Assembly: GCA_017384945.1 (NCBI GenBank)
Contig: JAFNSO010000014.1
Span: 1 to 36,885 of the forward strand
From: Ruminococcus sp.
Lineage (GTDB): Bacteria > Bacillota > Clostridia > Oscillospirales > Acutalibacteraceae
Direction: 5' to 3'
Length of the DNA: 36,885 nucleotides
Shown: in pieces, positions 1 through 7,060 of the stretch
Numbering within the stretch: the first letter of the stretch is position 1
How the letters are laid out: each line of letters begins with the position of its first letter
Program-made: the position numbers and the translations under genes
Notes under the pieces: generated by a model
Databases searched by the model: none
Told to the model about the DNA's origin: nothing
What the model saw: only the letters and a program-made list of their open reading frames with translations

Positions 1-670
<670 letters not shown>

Positions 671-677
671 TTTTTCG

Positions 678-710
678 GCGGCAGGCTTTGACGGTCTGCC
701 GCTTTAAATT
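678..710 (+). terminator. Probable intrinsic terminator of ilvC
   Basis: GCGGCAG (678-684) pairs with CTGCCGC (696-702), followed by TTTAAATT. The T tract is interrupted, so strength is uncertain. Confidence 0.6.
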
Positions 711-725
711 ATTTCTTTGTTTCTA

Positions 726-754
726 TTGATTTTATAACAATATTGTGCTATAAT
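726..754 (+). promoter_or_regulatory. Sigma-A promoter of the SRP RNA gene
   Basis: The -35 box TTGATT (726-731) is separated by exactly 17 bp from a consensus -10 box TATAAT (749-754). Transcription would begin near 761, where the 5' strand of the terminal helix of the RNA starts. Confidence 0.8.
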
Positions 755-782
755 AGCTTAGTAATTGCAAATCGTTCTATCG

Positions 783-906
783 TTTTAATAAGCGAACGGC
801 AGGCCCTGCACGATTGAGGCCTGTGAACCATGTCAGGCGGGGAACCGAGCAGCATTAAGCAGTGTCCTCGATGCGATGCAGTAAGTCTGTCGTTCTCTTA
901 TTAAAA
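783..906 (+). ncRNA. ffs: Signal recognition particle RNA (bacterial SRP/4.5S-like)
   Basis: This is the RNA scaffold of the signal recognition particle, which binds Ffh and targets nascent membrane and secreted proteins. The diagnostic Ffh-binding hairpin is visible: GTCAGG, then stem CGG with a GGAA tetraloop and CCG (about 832-847), then AGCAGC and TTAAGCAG as the asymmetric-loop partners. A perfect 10-bp stem, 783-792 with 897-906, closes the core. The transcript probably runs longer, about 761-948: 762-771 is complementary to 933-942, and a terminator hairpin lies inside that span. The gene sits directly upstream of dnaX, the same order as scr-dnaX-ebfC-recR in Bacillus. Exact ends are inferred. 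Confidence 0.88.
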
Positions 907-913
907 TGAGCGG

Positions 914-948
914 CCGTAAACGGTCTTTACGGTTTGCAATTATTTTTT
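914..948 (+). terminator. Intrinsic terminator / 3' hairpin of the SRP RNA
   Basis: CCGTAAA (914-920) pairs with TTTACGG (926-932). Positions 933-942 can instead pair with 762-771, and a run of six T follows (943-948). The start of dnaX lies only 28 bp further on. Confidence 0.6.
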
Positions 949-975
949 AGGTCATACGGCAAGGGAGTGAGTGTT

Positions 976-2682
976 TTGTATCAGGTGCTTTACAGAAAGT
1001 GGAGGCCGCAGAGGTTCGAGGACGTTTACGGCCAGCCGCAGGTAACCGTAACGCTTCAAAACGAGCTGAAAAACGGCAGAGTAAACCACGCCTACCTGTT
1101 CACGGGCTCCCGAGGAACGGGAAAAACCACCTGCGCGAAAATACTCGCAAAGGCCGTAAACTGCCTTAACCTTCAAAACGGCGACCCCTGCTGCGAGTGT
1201 GAGAACTGCAAGGGAATTGACGACGGCAGCATTCTTGACGTTGTCGAGATGGACGCGGCTTCAAACCGCGGAATCGACGATATCCGAGAGGTAATCGACG
1301 AGGCTCAGTTCAGACCCGCGAGGGCGAAATTTAGAGTCTACATCATCGACGAGGTTCATATGCTCACCGACCAGGCGTTCAACGCTCTTCTGAAAACTCT
1401 TGAGGAGCCTCCCGAGCACGTTATCTTCATCCTCGCGACCACAGAGGTCCACAAACTGCCCGCGACGATTCTGTCGCGCTGTCAGCGCTTTGACTTCAAC
1501 CGAATTGCTCCCGAGGAAATTACAAAAAGATTAAAATTCGTCGCCGAAAACGAAAGCGCCGAGATCGACGATGACGCTGCTATGCTCATAGCCTCAATCG
1601 CCGACGGAGCGATGCGCGACGCGCTTTCACTGATGGACAGGTGTCTCGGAAGCAACGCGCATATCACAACCGAGGTCGTAAGAACCTGCGCGGGACTCGC
1701 GAGGAAGGACTACCTCTTTGAGCTCGGAGCCGCATGTATCAATAAGAACACCGCGAAGGCGCTCGAGCTTGTCGCGACGCTTCACAACGAAAGCAAGGAT
1801 ATGGCGCGACTGTGCGACGAGCTTCTGGAGCATTTCAGAAGCCTTATGCTGATAAAATCAACAAGAAATCCGCGTTCAATGGTCGTAATGTCCGAGGACG
1901 AGTTTGAAGAAGCTCAGACTCAGTCCGACTACCTGACCCTCGCGGAAATCATATACATTATGGACGTTCTGCAGAACGCCTTCGCCCGAATGGGCAAGGG
2001 AAATTCAAACCGCACCGAGCTTGAAATGGCTCTCGTCAAGCTGACAGACCCCGAGCTTGAGGGCACAAACGAGGCGCTCACGGCAAGAGTCTCCGCTCTG
2101 GAAAAGGCGATCAAAAGCGGAATAACCGTCAAATCGACTGAACCCGCCGAAACCGGTGAAGTCAAAACAAAAGAGCCTGCGCCGGAGGTAAAGAAGGAGG
2201 AGCCAAAGCAGGAAAAGCCCCCCGTTCAGAAGGAAGAGCTTCCTCCCCCGCCCCCTGCTCCCGCTCCGTCTCGGCAAATTGCCGAACAGCCCGCTAAGCC
2301 CGCTCAACCCGCGAAGAAAACGGTTTCCGAGATTAATCTGGAGGAGCTTTACAATAACGCCAAGCCGTTCAGACAATGGCCGGAGGTTGTTGACAATATC
2401 AAAAAATACTCAAAGGGAATCGCGGCGGCGTTTGACAACACAAGCGCGTATGAAAGCGGAAACTATCTGCTGATTGACGCTCAAAGTGAGATACCGTTCA
2501 AACTGCTCAAGCAAAGCTCACAGAGAGCGAACATCAGAAAAGCGATTCAGGAAATAACGGGTCAGGTCTACAAGCTCGGACCCTACAGAAAACCCGAAAA
2601 AAAAGAAGAAAAAAAAGACCCGATCAACGACCTTATCAAGGATTTGGTTGATAACGGGGTTAATTTGAAAACAGAGGAGTAA
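976..2682 (+). CDS. dnaX: DNA polymerase III subunit gamma/tau
   Basis: This is the clamp-loader ATPase subunit that assembles the sliding clamp at the replication fork. The AAA+ domain fills the first 220 or so residues: Walker A GSRGTGKTT, a zinc-binding Cys cluster (CCECENC), Walker B YIIDEVHML, and sensor 1 (LATTE). A clamp-loader collar follows (to about residue 360), then a Pro/Glu/Lys-rich linker and a C-terminal tau-type domain. I chose the TTG start at 976 because it gives the family N-terminus (YQVLYRKWRPQ) and sits 8 nt after AAGGGAG. An ATG at 934 has no ribosome binding site and lies in the SRP RNA terminator. Two runs of eight A occur near the 3' end (about 2597-2617). The stop lies 5 bp before ebfC. 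Confidence 0.95.
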   Translation: MYQVLYRKWRPQRFEDVYGQPQVTVTLQNELKNGRVNHAYLFTGSRGTGKTTCAKILAKAVNCLNLQNGDPCCECENCKGIDDGSILDVVEMDAASNRGIDDIREVIDEAQFRPARAKFRVYIIDEVHMLTDQAFNALLKTLEEPPEHVIFILATTEVHKLPATILSRCQRFDFNRIAPEEITKRLKFVAENESAEIDDDAAMLIASIADGAMRDALSLMDRCLGSNAHITTEVVRTCAGLARKDYLFELGAACINKNTAKALELVATLHNESKDMARLCDELLEHFRSLMLIKSTRNPRSMVVMSEDEFEEAQTQSDYLTLAEIIYIMDVLQNAFARMGKGNSNRTELEMALVKLTDPELEGTNEALTARVSALEKAIKSGITVKSTEPAETGEVKTKEPAPEVKKEEPKQEKPPVQKEELPPPPPAPAPSRQIAEQPAKPAQPAKKTVSEINLEELYNNAKPFRQWPEVVDNIKKYSKGIAAAFDNTSAYESGNYLLIDAQSEIPFKLLKQSSQRANIRKAIQEITGQVYKLGPYRKPEKKEEKKDPINDLIKDLVDNGVNLKTEE

Positions 2683-2687
2683 ACGAA

Positions 2688-3038
2688 ATGAAAGCAAGAT
2701 TACCAAAAGGATATTCAAACGGCGGCGCGAACAATATGCAGCAGATCGCGCGTCAGGCGCAGAAAATGCAGGAAGCGATGGAGACAGCCACCGAGGAGCT
2801 CGAGGCTAAGGAGTACTCCGCTACCGCGGGCGGAAACGCTGTAAAGGTTACCGTCACAGGCAAAATGGAGGTTAAGGCAATTGAGATCCAGCCCGAGGTC
2901 ATCGACCCCGAAGACGCCGAAATGCTCTCCGACCTCATTATCGCGGCTACAAACGAAGCCCTCAGAGCCGCCGCGACCGAAAAGGAAGAAACAATGACAT
3001 CACTCTCGGGCGGTCTTAATATCCCGGGATTATTCTAA
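2688..3038 (+). CDS. ebfC: Nucleoid-associated protein, YbaB/EbfC family
   Basis: This is a small dimeric DNA-binding protein (116 aa) of the YbaB/EbfC family, conserved between dnaX and recR in many bacteria and thought to organise the nucleoid. The long amphipathic N-terminal helix (MQQIARQAQKMQEAME), the central KVTVTGKMEVKAIEI beta strands and the Gly-rich C-terminus match the family. The N-terminus is about 12 residues longer than usual (the family often begins near MQQ). The upstream ATG at 2688 is preceded by GAGGAG, which overlaps the end of dnaX, so I kept it. The TAA stop shares its last base with the ATG of recR, so the two are translationally coupled. Confidence 0.93.
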   Translation: MKARLPKGYSNGGANNMQQIARQAQKMQEAMETATEELEAKEYSATAGGNAVKVTVTGKMEVKAIEIQPEVIDPEDAEMLSDLIIAATNEALRAAATEKEETMTSLSGGLNIPGLF

Positions 3039-3637
3039 TGGGGAATTATAACGTAGCTCCGCTTGAAGCGCTTGTCGAGCAATTTGAAAAAATGCCCGGT
3101 ATCGGTTACAAAACAGCTCAGAGACTCGCATATTATGTACTGAATCTGTCAAAAACAGAAGCGCGAGCGTTTTCAAACGCGATCCAAGACGCTCACGAAA
3201 AGATTCACTACTGCGAGGTTTGCTGTAACCTCACCGACCAAAGGCTGTGTCCCGTCTGCGCGAGTGAAAAGCGCGACAAAAGCGTAATCTGCGTTGTCGA
3301 GACGCCTCGCGACGCGATGGCTATGGAAGCGACAGGCGAATACAAGGGCACTTACCACGTGCTTCACGGCGCTATCTCCCCTCTCAACGACATCGGCCCC
3401 GACGATCTGAGAATCAAGGAGCTGTTAAACAGATTATCCGCCGACATACAAGAGGTTATCATGGCGACCAATCCGACGGTCGAGGGCGACGCGACGGCGA
3501 TGTATCTTTCAAGGCTTTTGAAGCCTATGGGAATCAAGGTTACGCGTCTCGCCTACGGAATACCCGTCGGCGGCGACCTCGAATACGCGGATCAGGTCAC
3601 GCTCGCGCGCGCGCTGGAAGGCAGGAATGAGCTTTAA
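3038..3637 (+). CDS. recR: Recombination mediator protein RecR
   Basis: This is a RecFOR-pathway protein that helps load RecA at single-strand gaps during repair (199 aa, normal length). Domains in order: an N-terminal helix-hairpin-helix (MPGIGYKTAQRLAYYVL), a four-Cys zinc finger (CEVC..., then CPVC, about residues 55-72), a TOPRIM domain starting at ICVVETPRDAMAME, and the C-terminal Walker-like LAYGIPVGGDLEYAD. It overlaps ebfC upstream and smpB downstream by one base each (TAATG), so the genes form one translationally coupled operon. Confidence 0.97.
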   Translation: MGNYNVAPLEALVEQFEKMPGIGYKTAQRLAYYVLNLSKTEARAFSNAIQDAHEKIHYCEVCCNLTDQRLCPVCASEKRDKSVICVVETPRDAMAMEATGEYKGTYHVLHGAISPLNDIGPDDLRIKELLNRLSADIQEVIMATNPTVEGDATAMYLSRLLKPMGIKVTRLAYGIPVGGDLEYADQVTLARALEGRNEL

Positions 3638-4095
3638 TGAGCGACTCAATCAAAATTATCGCTAAAAATAAAAAAGCGTTTCACGACTACTTCGTACTCG
3701 AAAAGTACGAGGCGGGATTAGAGCTCAAGGGCTCCGAGGTCAAGTCGATCCGCGCGGGCAGAGTCAACCTTAAGGACAGCTGGTGCTCGATAGTCAAGGG
3801 TGAGATTTTCGTAAACGGAATGCACGTCTCTGTCTACGAGCAGGGCGCAATGTGGTGCAAGGATCCGCTGAGAGTACGAAGGCTTTTGATGCACAAAAAA
3901 GAGATTATGAAGCTTTTCGGACAGGAGCAGCAGCAGGGTTATTCGATTATACCGCTGAGCGTCTACTTCAAGGGCAGCAACATCAAGCTCGAAATCGGGC
4001 TGTGCAAGGGCAAAAAGCTCTACGACAAGCGCGAGGATATGGCTAAGAAAAGCGCGCAAAGAACGATTGAAAGAGCGCTCAAGGAAAGATATTGA
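3637..4095 (+). CDS. smpB: SsrA-binding protein SmpB
   Basis: This is the protein partner of tmRNA in trans-translation. It fills the role of the missing codon-anticodon part when tmRNA enters a stalled ribosome. At 152 aa it has the normal length. The OB-fold landmarks are present: KKAFHDYFVLEKYEAGLELKG near the start, GSEVKSIRAGRVNLKDSW, and the basic C-terminal tail KKLYDKREDMAKK, which becomes helical in the ribosomal mRNA channel. It begins at an ATG overlapping the recR stop. The tmRNA gene itself starts 13 bp after the stop, so protein and RNA partners are adjacent. Confidence 0.97.
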   Translation: MSDSIKIIAKNKKAFHDYFVLEKYEAGLELKGSEVKSIRAGRVNLKDSWCSIVKGEIFVNGMHVSVYEQGAMWCKDPLRVRRLLMHKKEIMKLFGQEQQQGYSIIPLSVYFKGSNIKLEIGLCKGKKLYDKREDMAKKSAQRTIERALKERY

Positions 4096-4108
4096 GCGCC
4101 TTATACAC

Positions 4109-4459
4109 GGGGATGTAAAGGCTTCGACGGGGGTTTAGACCCTTGGTAAGCGAGTAGCGGTGCGGGACCGCTATAAAATCCGCAACTTTAAAAATAACTG
4201 ACAAGACTACAGTTAGATTAGCAGCTTAATTTCAGCTGCTTGTCCGCTCAGAGAGCACCGCGGCTCTGACTCGGGCATCGACTAAGCGGTAAATGTGAAT
4301 CGGGGCTTGTCTCGTCCCCGGTCACACATCAGAGACTACCGACCGTTCAAGCCTGTTATTGGGCGTGACCGCGAGGGAACCACAAAACAATAACTACACT
4401 CGTAGAAACCCAAGCAGACAAACTTTCGGACGGGGGTTCGATTCCCCCCATCTCCACCA
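4109..4459 (+). ncRNA. ssrA: Transfer-messenger RNA (tmRNA)
   Basis: This is the ribosome-rescue RNA that acts with SmpB. The 5' half of the tRNA-like domain begins GGGGATGTAAAGGCTTCGACG, and the 3' half ends GGTTCGATTCCCCCCATC, then TCCACCA. The acceptor stem 4109-4115 pairs with 4449-4455, and CCA is encoded. The tag reading frame is 4182-4229: GCA resume codon, tag ATLKITDKTTVRLAA, TAA stop. The LAA end is the usual protease signal; the rest has no Asn/Asp-rich stretch. The 351-nt length is typical. The 3' end is the start of a 195-bp tandem repeat (see 4446-4850). Confidence 0.95.
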
Positions 4460-4464
4460 AAAAA

Positions 4465-4507
4465 ACGCTACCTGAACACAGATTTTCAGGTAGCGTACTG
4501 TTTTTCT
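4465..4507 (+). terminator. Intrinsic terminator of tmRNA (copy 1)
   Basis: ACGCTACCTGA (4465-4475) pairs perfectly with TCAGGTAGCGT (4486-4496), followed by ACTGTTTTTCTT. Confidence 0.85.
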
Positions 4508-4659
4508 TCCATATCAGGAAATCGAAAGGGCGTTAAGAAAACAGTCCTGCGGACTGTTTTTAGCCCGTAGCGCTGATGAATTTTTAGCTCCGCACACGCC
4601 AAAACAGGCGATATGAAACACTTTTCACAAAACCAAAACACCCCATCTCCACCAAAAAA

Positions 4660-4702
4660 ACGCTACCTGAACACAGATTTTCAGGTAGCGTACTGTTTTT
4701 CT
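4660..4702 (+). terminator. Duplicate of the tmRNA terminator (copy 2)
   Basis: The same hairpin and T tract as at 4465-4507, displaced by exactly 195 bp as part of the tandem repeat. Confidence 0.8.
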
Positions 4703-4845
4703 TCCATATCAGGGAATCGAAAGGGCGTTAAGAAAACAGTCCTGCGGACTGTTTTTAGCCCGTAGCGCTGATGAATTTTTAGCTCCGCACACGCCACAAC
4801 AGGCGATATGAAACACTTTTCACTTAACCAAAGCACCACATCTCC

Positions 4846-4878
4846 ACCAAAAATATCACCCGCCTCTCGGCGGGTGAT
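4846..4878 (-). terminator. Intrinsic terminator of the lipoprotein amylase
   Basis: ATCACCCGCC and GGCGGGTGAT (4855-4878, 10 bp, TCTC loop) are followed on the minus strand by TATTTTTGG. It lies 7 bp after the amylase stop. Confidence 0.88.
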
Positions 4879-4885
4879 TAAGCAA

Positions 4886-6886
4886 TTATTCCATTTTAAA
4901 ATCGGAATCCTTTTCGGCGGGGAGTCCCTGCTCGTTCTTTCCGGGGTACTGGTTTTCACCGTCGGAGAAGATTATGAACGGATTTTCCCAGTCATAGAGG
5001 AAGCTATGCTCGTATTTGCCGTCGCCGAGCTTCTTCATCTCTGTTCCGGGCCAGGGCTTTTCCTGACCGTCGGAATCGTCGTAAACATAAGCGTACAGCG
5101 TATCACCCCAGCCTTCGGGCTTTTCAAAGGTCACCTTGTCGCCCTTTTCAACGTAGCGGGTGGTGTCGGTGCCGGTGATGTTGGCGTTTGTGAAATAATA
5201 CTTCATATATGTTTTCTGACCGGCCTTGCTTTCGGTCTTGAGTGTGAGGGTGATTACTCCGTCCGTGGCGTCGGACGCCTTGAGCGTAACCTTGTCGCCG
5301 TCTTTGTACTTTGTTTCCTTGCCGTCGTTCACGGAATATGTACCCTCGTCGGCGTTTTTGACCTCGAGCGGAACCTCGATTGTCTCGGAGTCGTAGAGAC
5401 AGCTCACCTTGTCGCTGATTTTAACCGTCGCGGGAGCAGCGTACTCTGTGTAGCCCTCGTTGTAAAGAACTACAACGCCGTACTCGGGAATCGGTGTGTC
5501 ACAGGAAAGCTTTCCGTCCTTGACGGTGTAGACCGTCTTGTTGTCTACGCGGTCGGTGTATGTGCCGTCAGCGAGGCTTGTCTCGAAATCGACCTTGAGC
5601 TCCTTTGCGGTGTTAACGATAACTGCGCCCTTGTTTCCGCGGCAAATCTGAACGGAGGTGGAGTCCTCGTCGGGGTTGGTGATGTTCTCCTCCTCACCTA
5701 CCATGGCGTTGCGGAAGAAGTTCACGGCTGTGACTCTCTTGTCCTTGTAGAACATATCTCCGCTTGTACCGATACGGTTCATTGTTCCCCACTGATTATC
5801 TGTGGAGCAGCCGTAGGGACGGTCAAAGAAGAGCGGAGTGCCCTTTGCTCTGGCGGCGATAATCGCCCAGCCGTCGATTACAAGCTCGTCGTCCATCGCC
5901 GACCAGTTACCGTCGTTTATGTAGTTGTCGTGGGACTCGACCCATGTGACGCAGCTCTCGTTTGAGCCGACCTTCAAGTCCTCTACATACGCGGTGTCAA
6001 CGTCGCACTGCATTACGGCGCTGCGGATTTTTGAGCCGTAGGAGCTCGCGGTGCAGGCTCCGATTGTGTTGATGTAATCGCCGATTCTGTCGTTGTCGCC
6101 CTGCAAGACCTCGCCGTAGTTAAAAATCTTGTCGGCGTTTTTGATTTCCTTTGTTACCCTCGTCCAGAAGTTGTTTTCAACTCCGTCGGTCTCTGTCGGG
6201 TCGTCGGGAAGCGCGATATGCTTCGCCGCGTCATAACGGAAGCCGTCGGCTCCGCACTCGATACAGTCGTTTATAAAGGAAATGAAGTAGTCCTGATAAG
6301 CCTTGTTCTCGGTGTTGATGTCGGGAAGTCCGCCCATCTTGTAGGTTGTGCACTGAAGTCTGTCGCCCCAGTTCGAGATATCCTTGTCGTTGTTCTTGTG
6401 GTAGAGCTTGTCGATTCCGCCCACAGCGTCGAGAAGATTCTGATTAAGCGCGCTTGTGGTGGGCGTTGTGTGGTTAGCTACAACGTCAACGATAACCTTG
6501 ATTCCGAGCTCGTCAGCCTTTTTGCACATAGTCTTGAACTCGTCGCGGGTTCCGAGCTGATAGTTGCCGATTTTGTAATCTGTAGGCTGGAAGTGATAGT
6601 ACCACTTTCCGTCTCCGTAAAGCTGCATTCCACCGCTCTCGCCAACGAGACACTCGTTGATCGGCGAGGTCTGGATCGTGCTGTAGCCCGCAGCGGCGAT
6701 ATCGTCGAGCGAATTTGTAATCGTCTTGAAATCCCAGCAGAAGCAGTGGAGAATCGCTCCGTCCGATATGTTTTTGGTCAAATTATAGTCTGTGTTTGTC
6801 GACTCTCCGCCCGAGCATGACACAAGCGAGAAGCCCGCTGTAAGAATAAGCGCGGCGCAGAGAAGAATTGAAGTGAGTCTTTTCAT
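4886..6886 (-). CDS. Lipid-anchored extracellular alpha-amylase (GH13) with C-terminal starch-binding module
   Basis: This enzyme cleaves alpha-1,4 bonds of starch outside the cell (666 aa). The N-terminus MKRLTSILLC... with LVSC at residues 21-24 is a lipoprotein signal, so the mature enzyme should be tethered to the membrane. GH13 motifs: DVVANH (134-139), GFRYDAAKH with nucleophile Asp219, YGEV with acid/base Glu259, and ESHDN with Asp320. A C-terminal beta-domain follows. The last 100 or so residues resemble a CBM26-type module (DTLYAYVYDD, then PWPGTEMKK). I chose the ATG at 6886 because AGGAGG lies 7 nt upstream and the signal peptide starts there; an in-frame ATG at 6982 is less likely. 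It is divergent from the cohesin-like gene at 7061. Confidence 0.93.
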   Translation of the reverse strand: MKRLTSILLCAALILTAGFSLVSCSGGESTNTDYNLTKNISDGAILHCFCWDFKTITNSLDDIAAAGYSTIQTSPINECLVGESGGMQLYGDGKWYYHFQPTDYKIGNYQLGTRDEFKTMCKKADELGIKVIVDVVANHTTPTTSALNQNLLDAVGGIDKLYHKNNDKDISNWGDRLQCTTYKMGGLPDINTENKAYQDYFISFINDCIECGADGFRYDAAKHIALPDDPTETDGVENNFWTRVTKEIKNADKIFNYGEVLQGDNDRIGDYINTIGACTASSYGSKIRSAVMQCDVDTAYVEDLKVGSNESCVTWVESHDNYINDGNWSAMDDELVIDGWAIIAARAKGTPLFFDRPYGCSTDNQWGTMNRIGTSGDMFYKDKRVTAVNFFRNAMVGEEENITNPDEDSTSVQICRGNKGAVIVNTAKELKVDFETSLADGTYTDRVDNKTVYTVKDGKLSCDTPIPEYGVVVLYNEGYTEYAAPATVKISDKVSCLYDSETIEVPLEVKNADEGTYSVNDGKETKYKDGDKVTLKASDATDGVITLTLKTESKAGQKTYMKYYFTNANITGTDTTRYVEKGDKVTFEKPEGWGDTLYAYVYDDSDGQEKPWPGTEMKKLGDGKYEHSFLYDWENPFIIFSDGENQYPGKNEQGLPAEKDSDFKME

Positions 6887-6914
6887 AACGTCCTCCTGAA
6901 AAAATACTACTAAT

Positions 6915-6943
6915 ATATTAACACAATAAAAAAGTAAAGTCCA
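6915..6943 (-). promoter_or_regulatory. Possible promoter of the lipoprotein amylase
   Basis: On the minus strand TGGACT (6938-6943) is 17 bp from TAATAT (6915-6920), about 30 bp upstream of the start codon. The match to consensus is only moderate. Confidence 0.35.
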
Positions 6944-7060
6944 CAAAAAACTCCTATCCAAAAGCACCAAAAATAAACACAAAATATATACAGAATTAAC
7001 TATAGATTTTTATACTCTAATATGATAGAATATAAAGAAGTAAAAGGAGGTTTTACTATT

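Larger units (their letters stand above)
4446..4850. repeat. Tandem 195-bp repeat of the tmRNA 3' end and downstream terminators
   Basis: Unit 1 (4446-4640) begins in the last 14 bases of tmRNA, and unit 2 (4641-4835) is about 97% identical by eye. A third start (about 4836-4850, CATCTCCACCAAAAA) then diverges into the terminator of the neighbouring amylase. Each unit holds the tmRNA acceptor-stem 3' strand with CCA, a strong terminator hairpin (4465-4496; 4660-4691), a second hairpin (AACAGTCC/GGACTGTT, about 4539-4560 and 4734-4755), and about 80 bp with no recognisable gene. The tmRNA 3' end is a classic attachment site for integrases, so the array could be a relic of repeated integration and excision. 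Simple slippage or unequal crossing-over is also possible. Confidence 0.9.

Noticed and set aside
934..975. Upstream ATG extension of dnaX
   Set aside because: It lies in the terminator region of the SRP RNA and adds residues not found in the family. The TTG at 976 has a proper ribosome binding site.
4808..5965. A 385-codon plus-strand reading frame opposite the lipoprotein amylase
   Set aside because: It lies antisense to a clear GH13 gene with intact catalytic motifs, begins in the tandem repeat, has no ribosome binding site and shows no recognisable domain.
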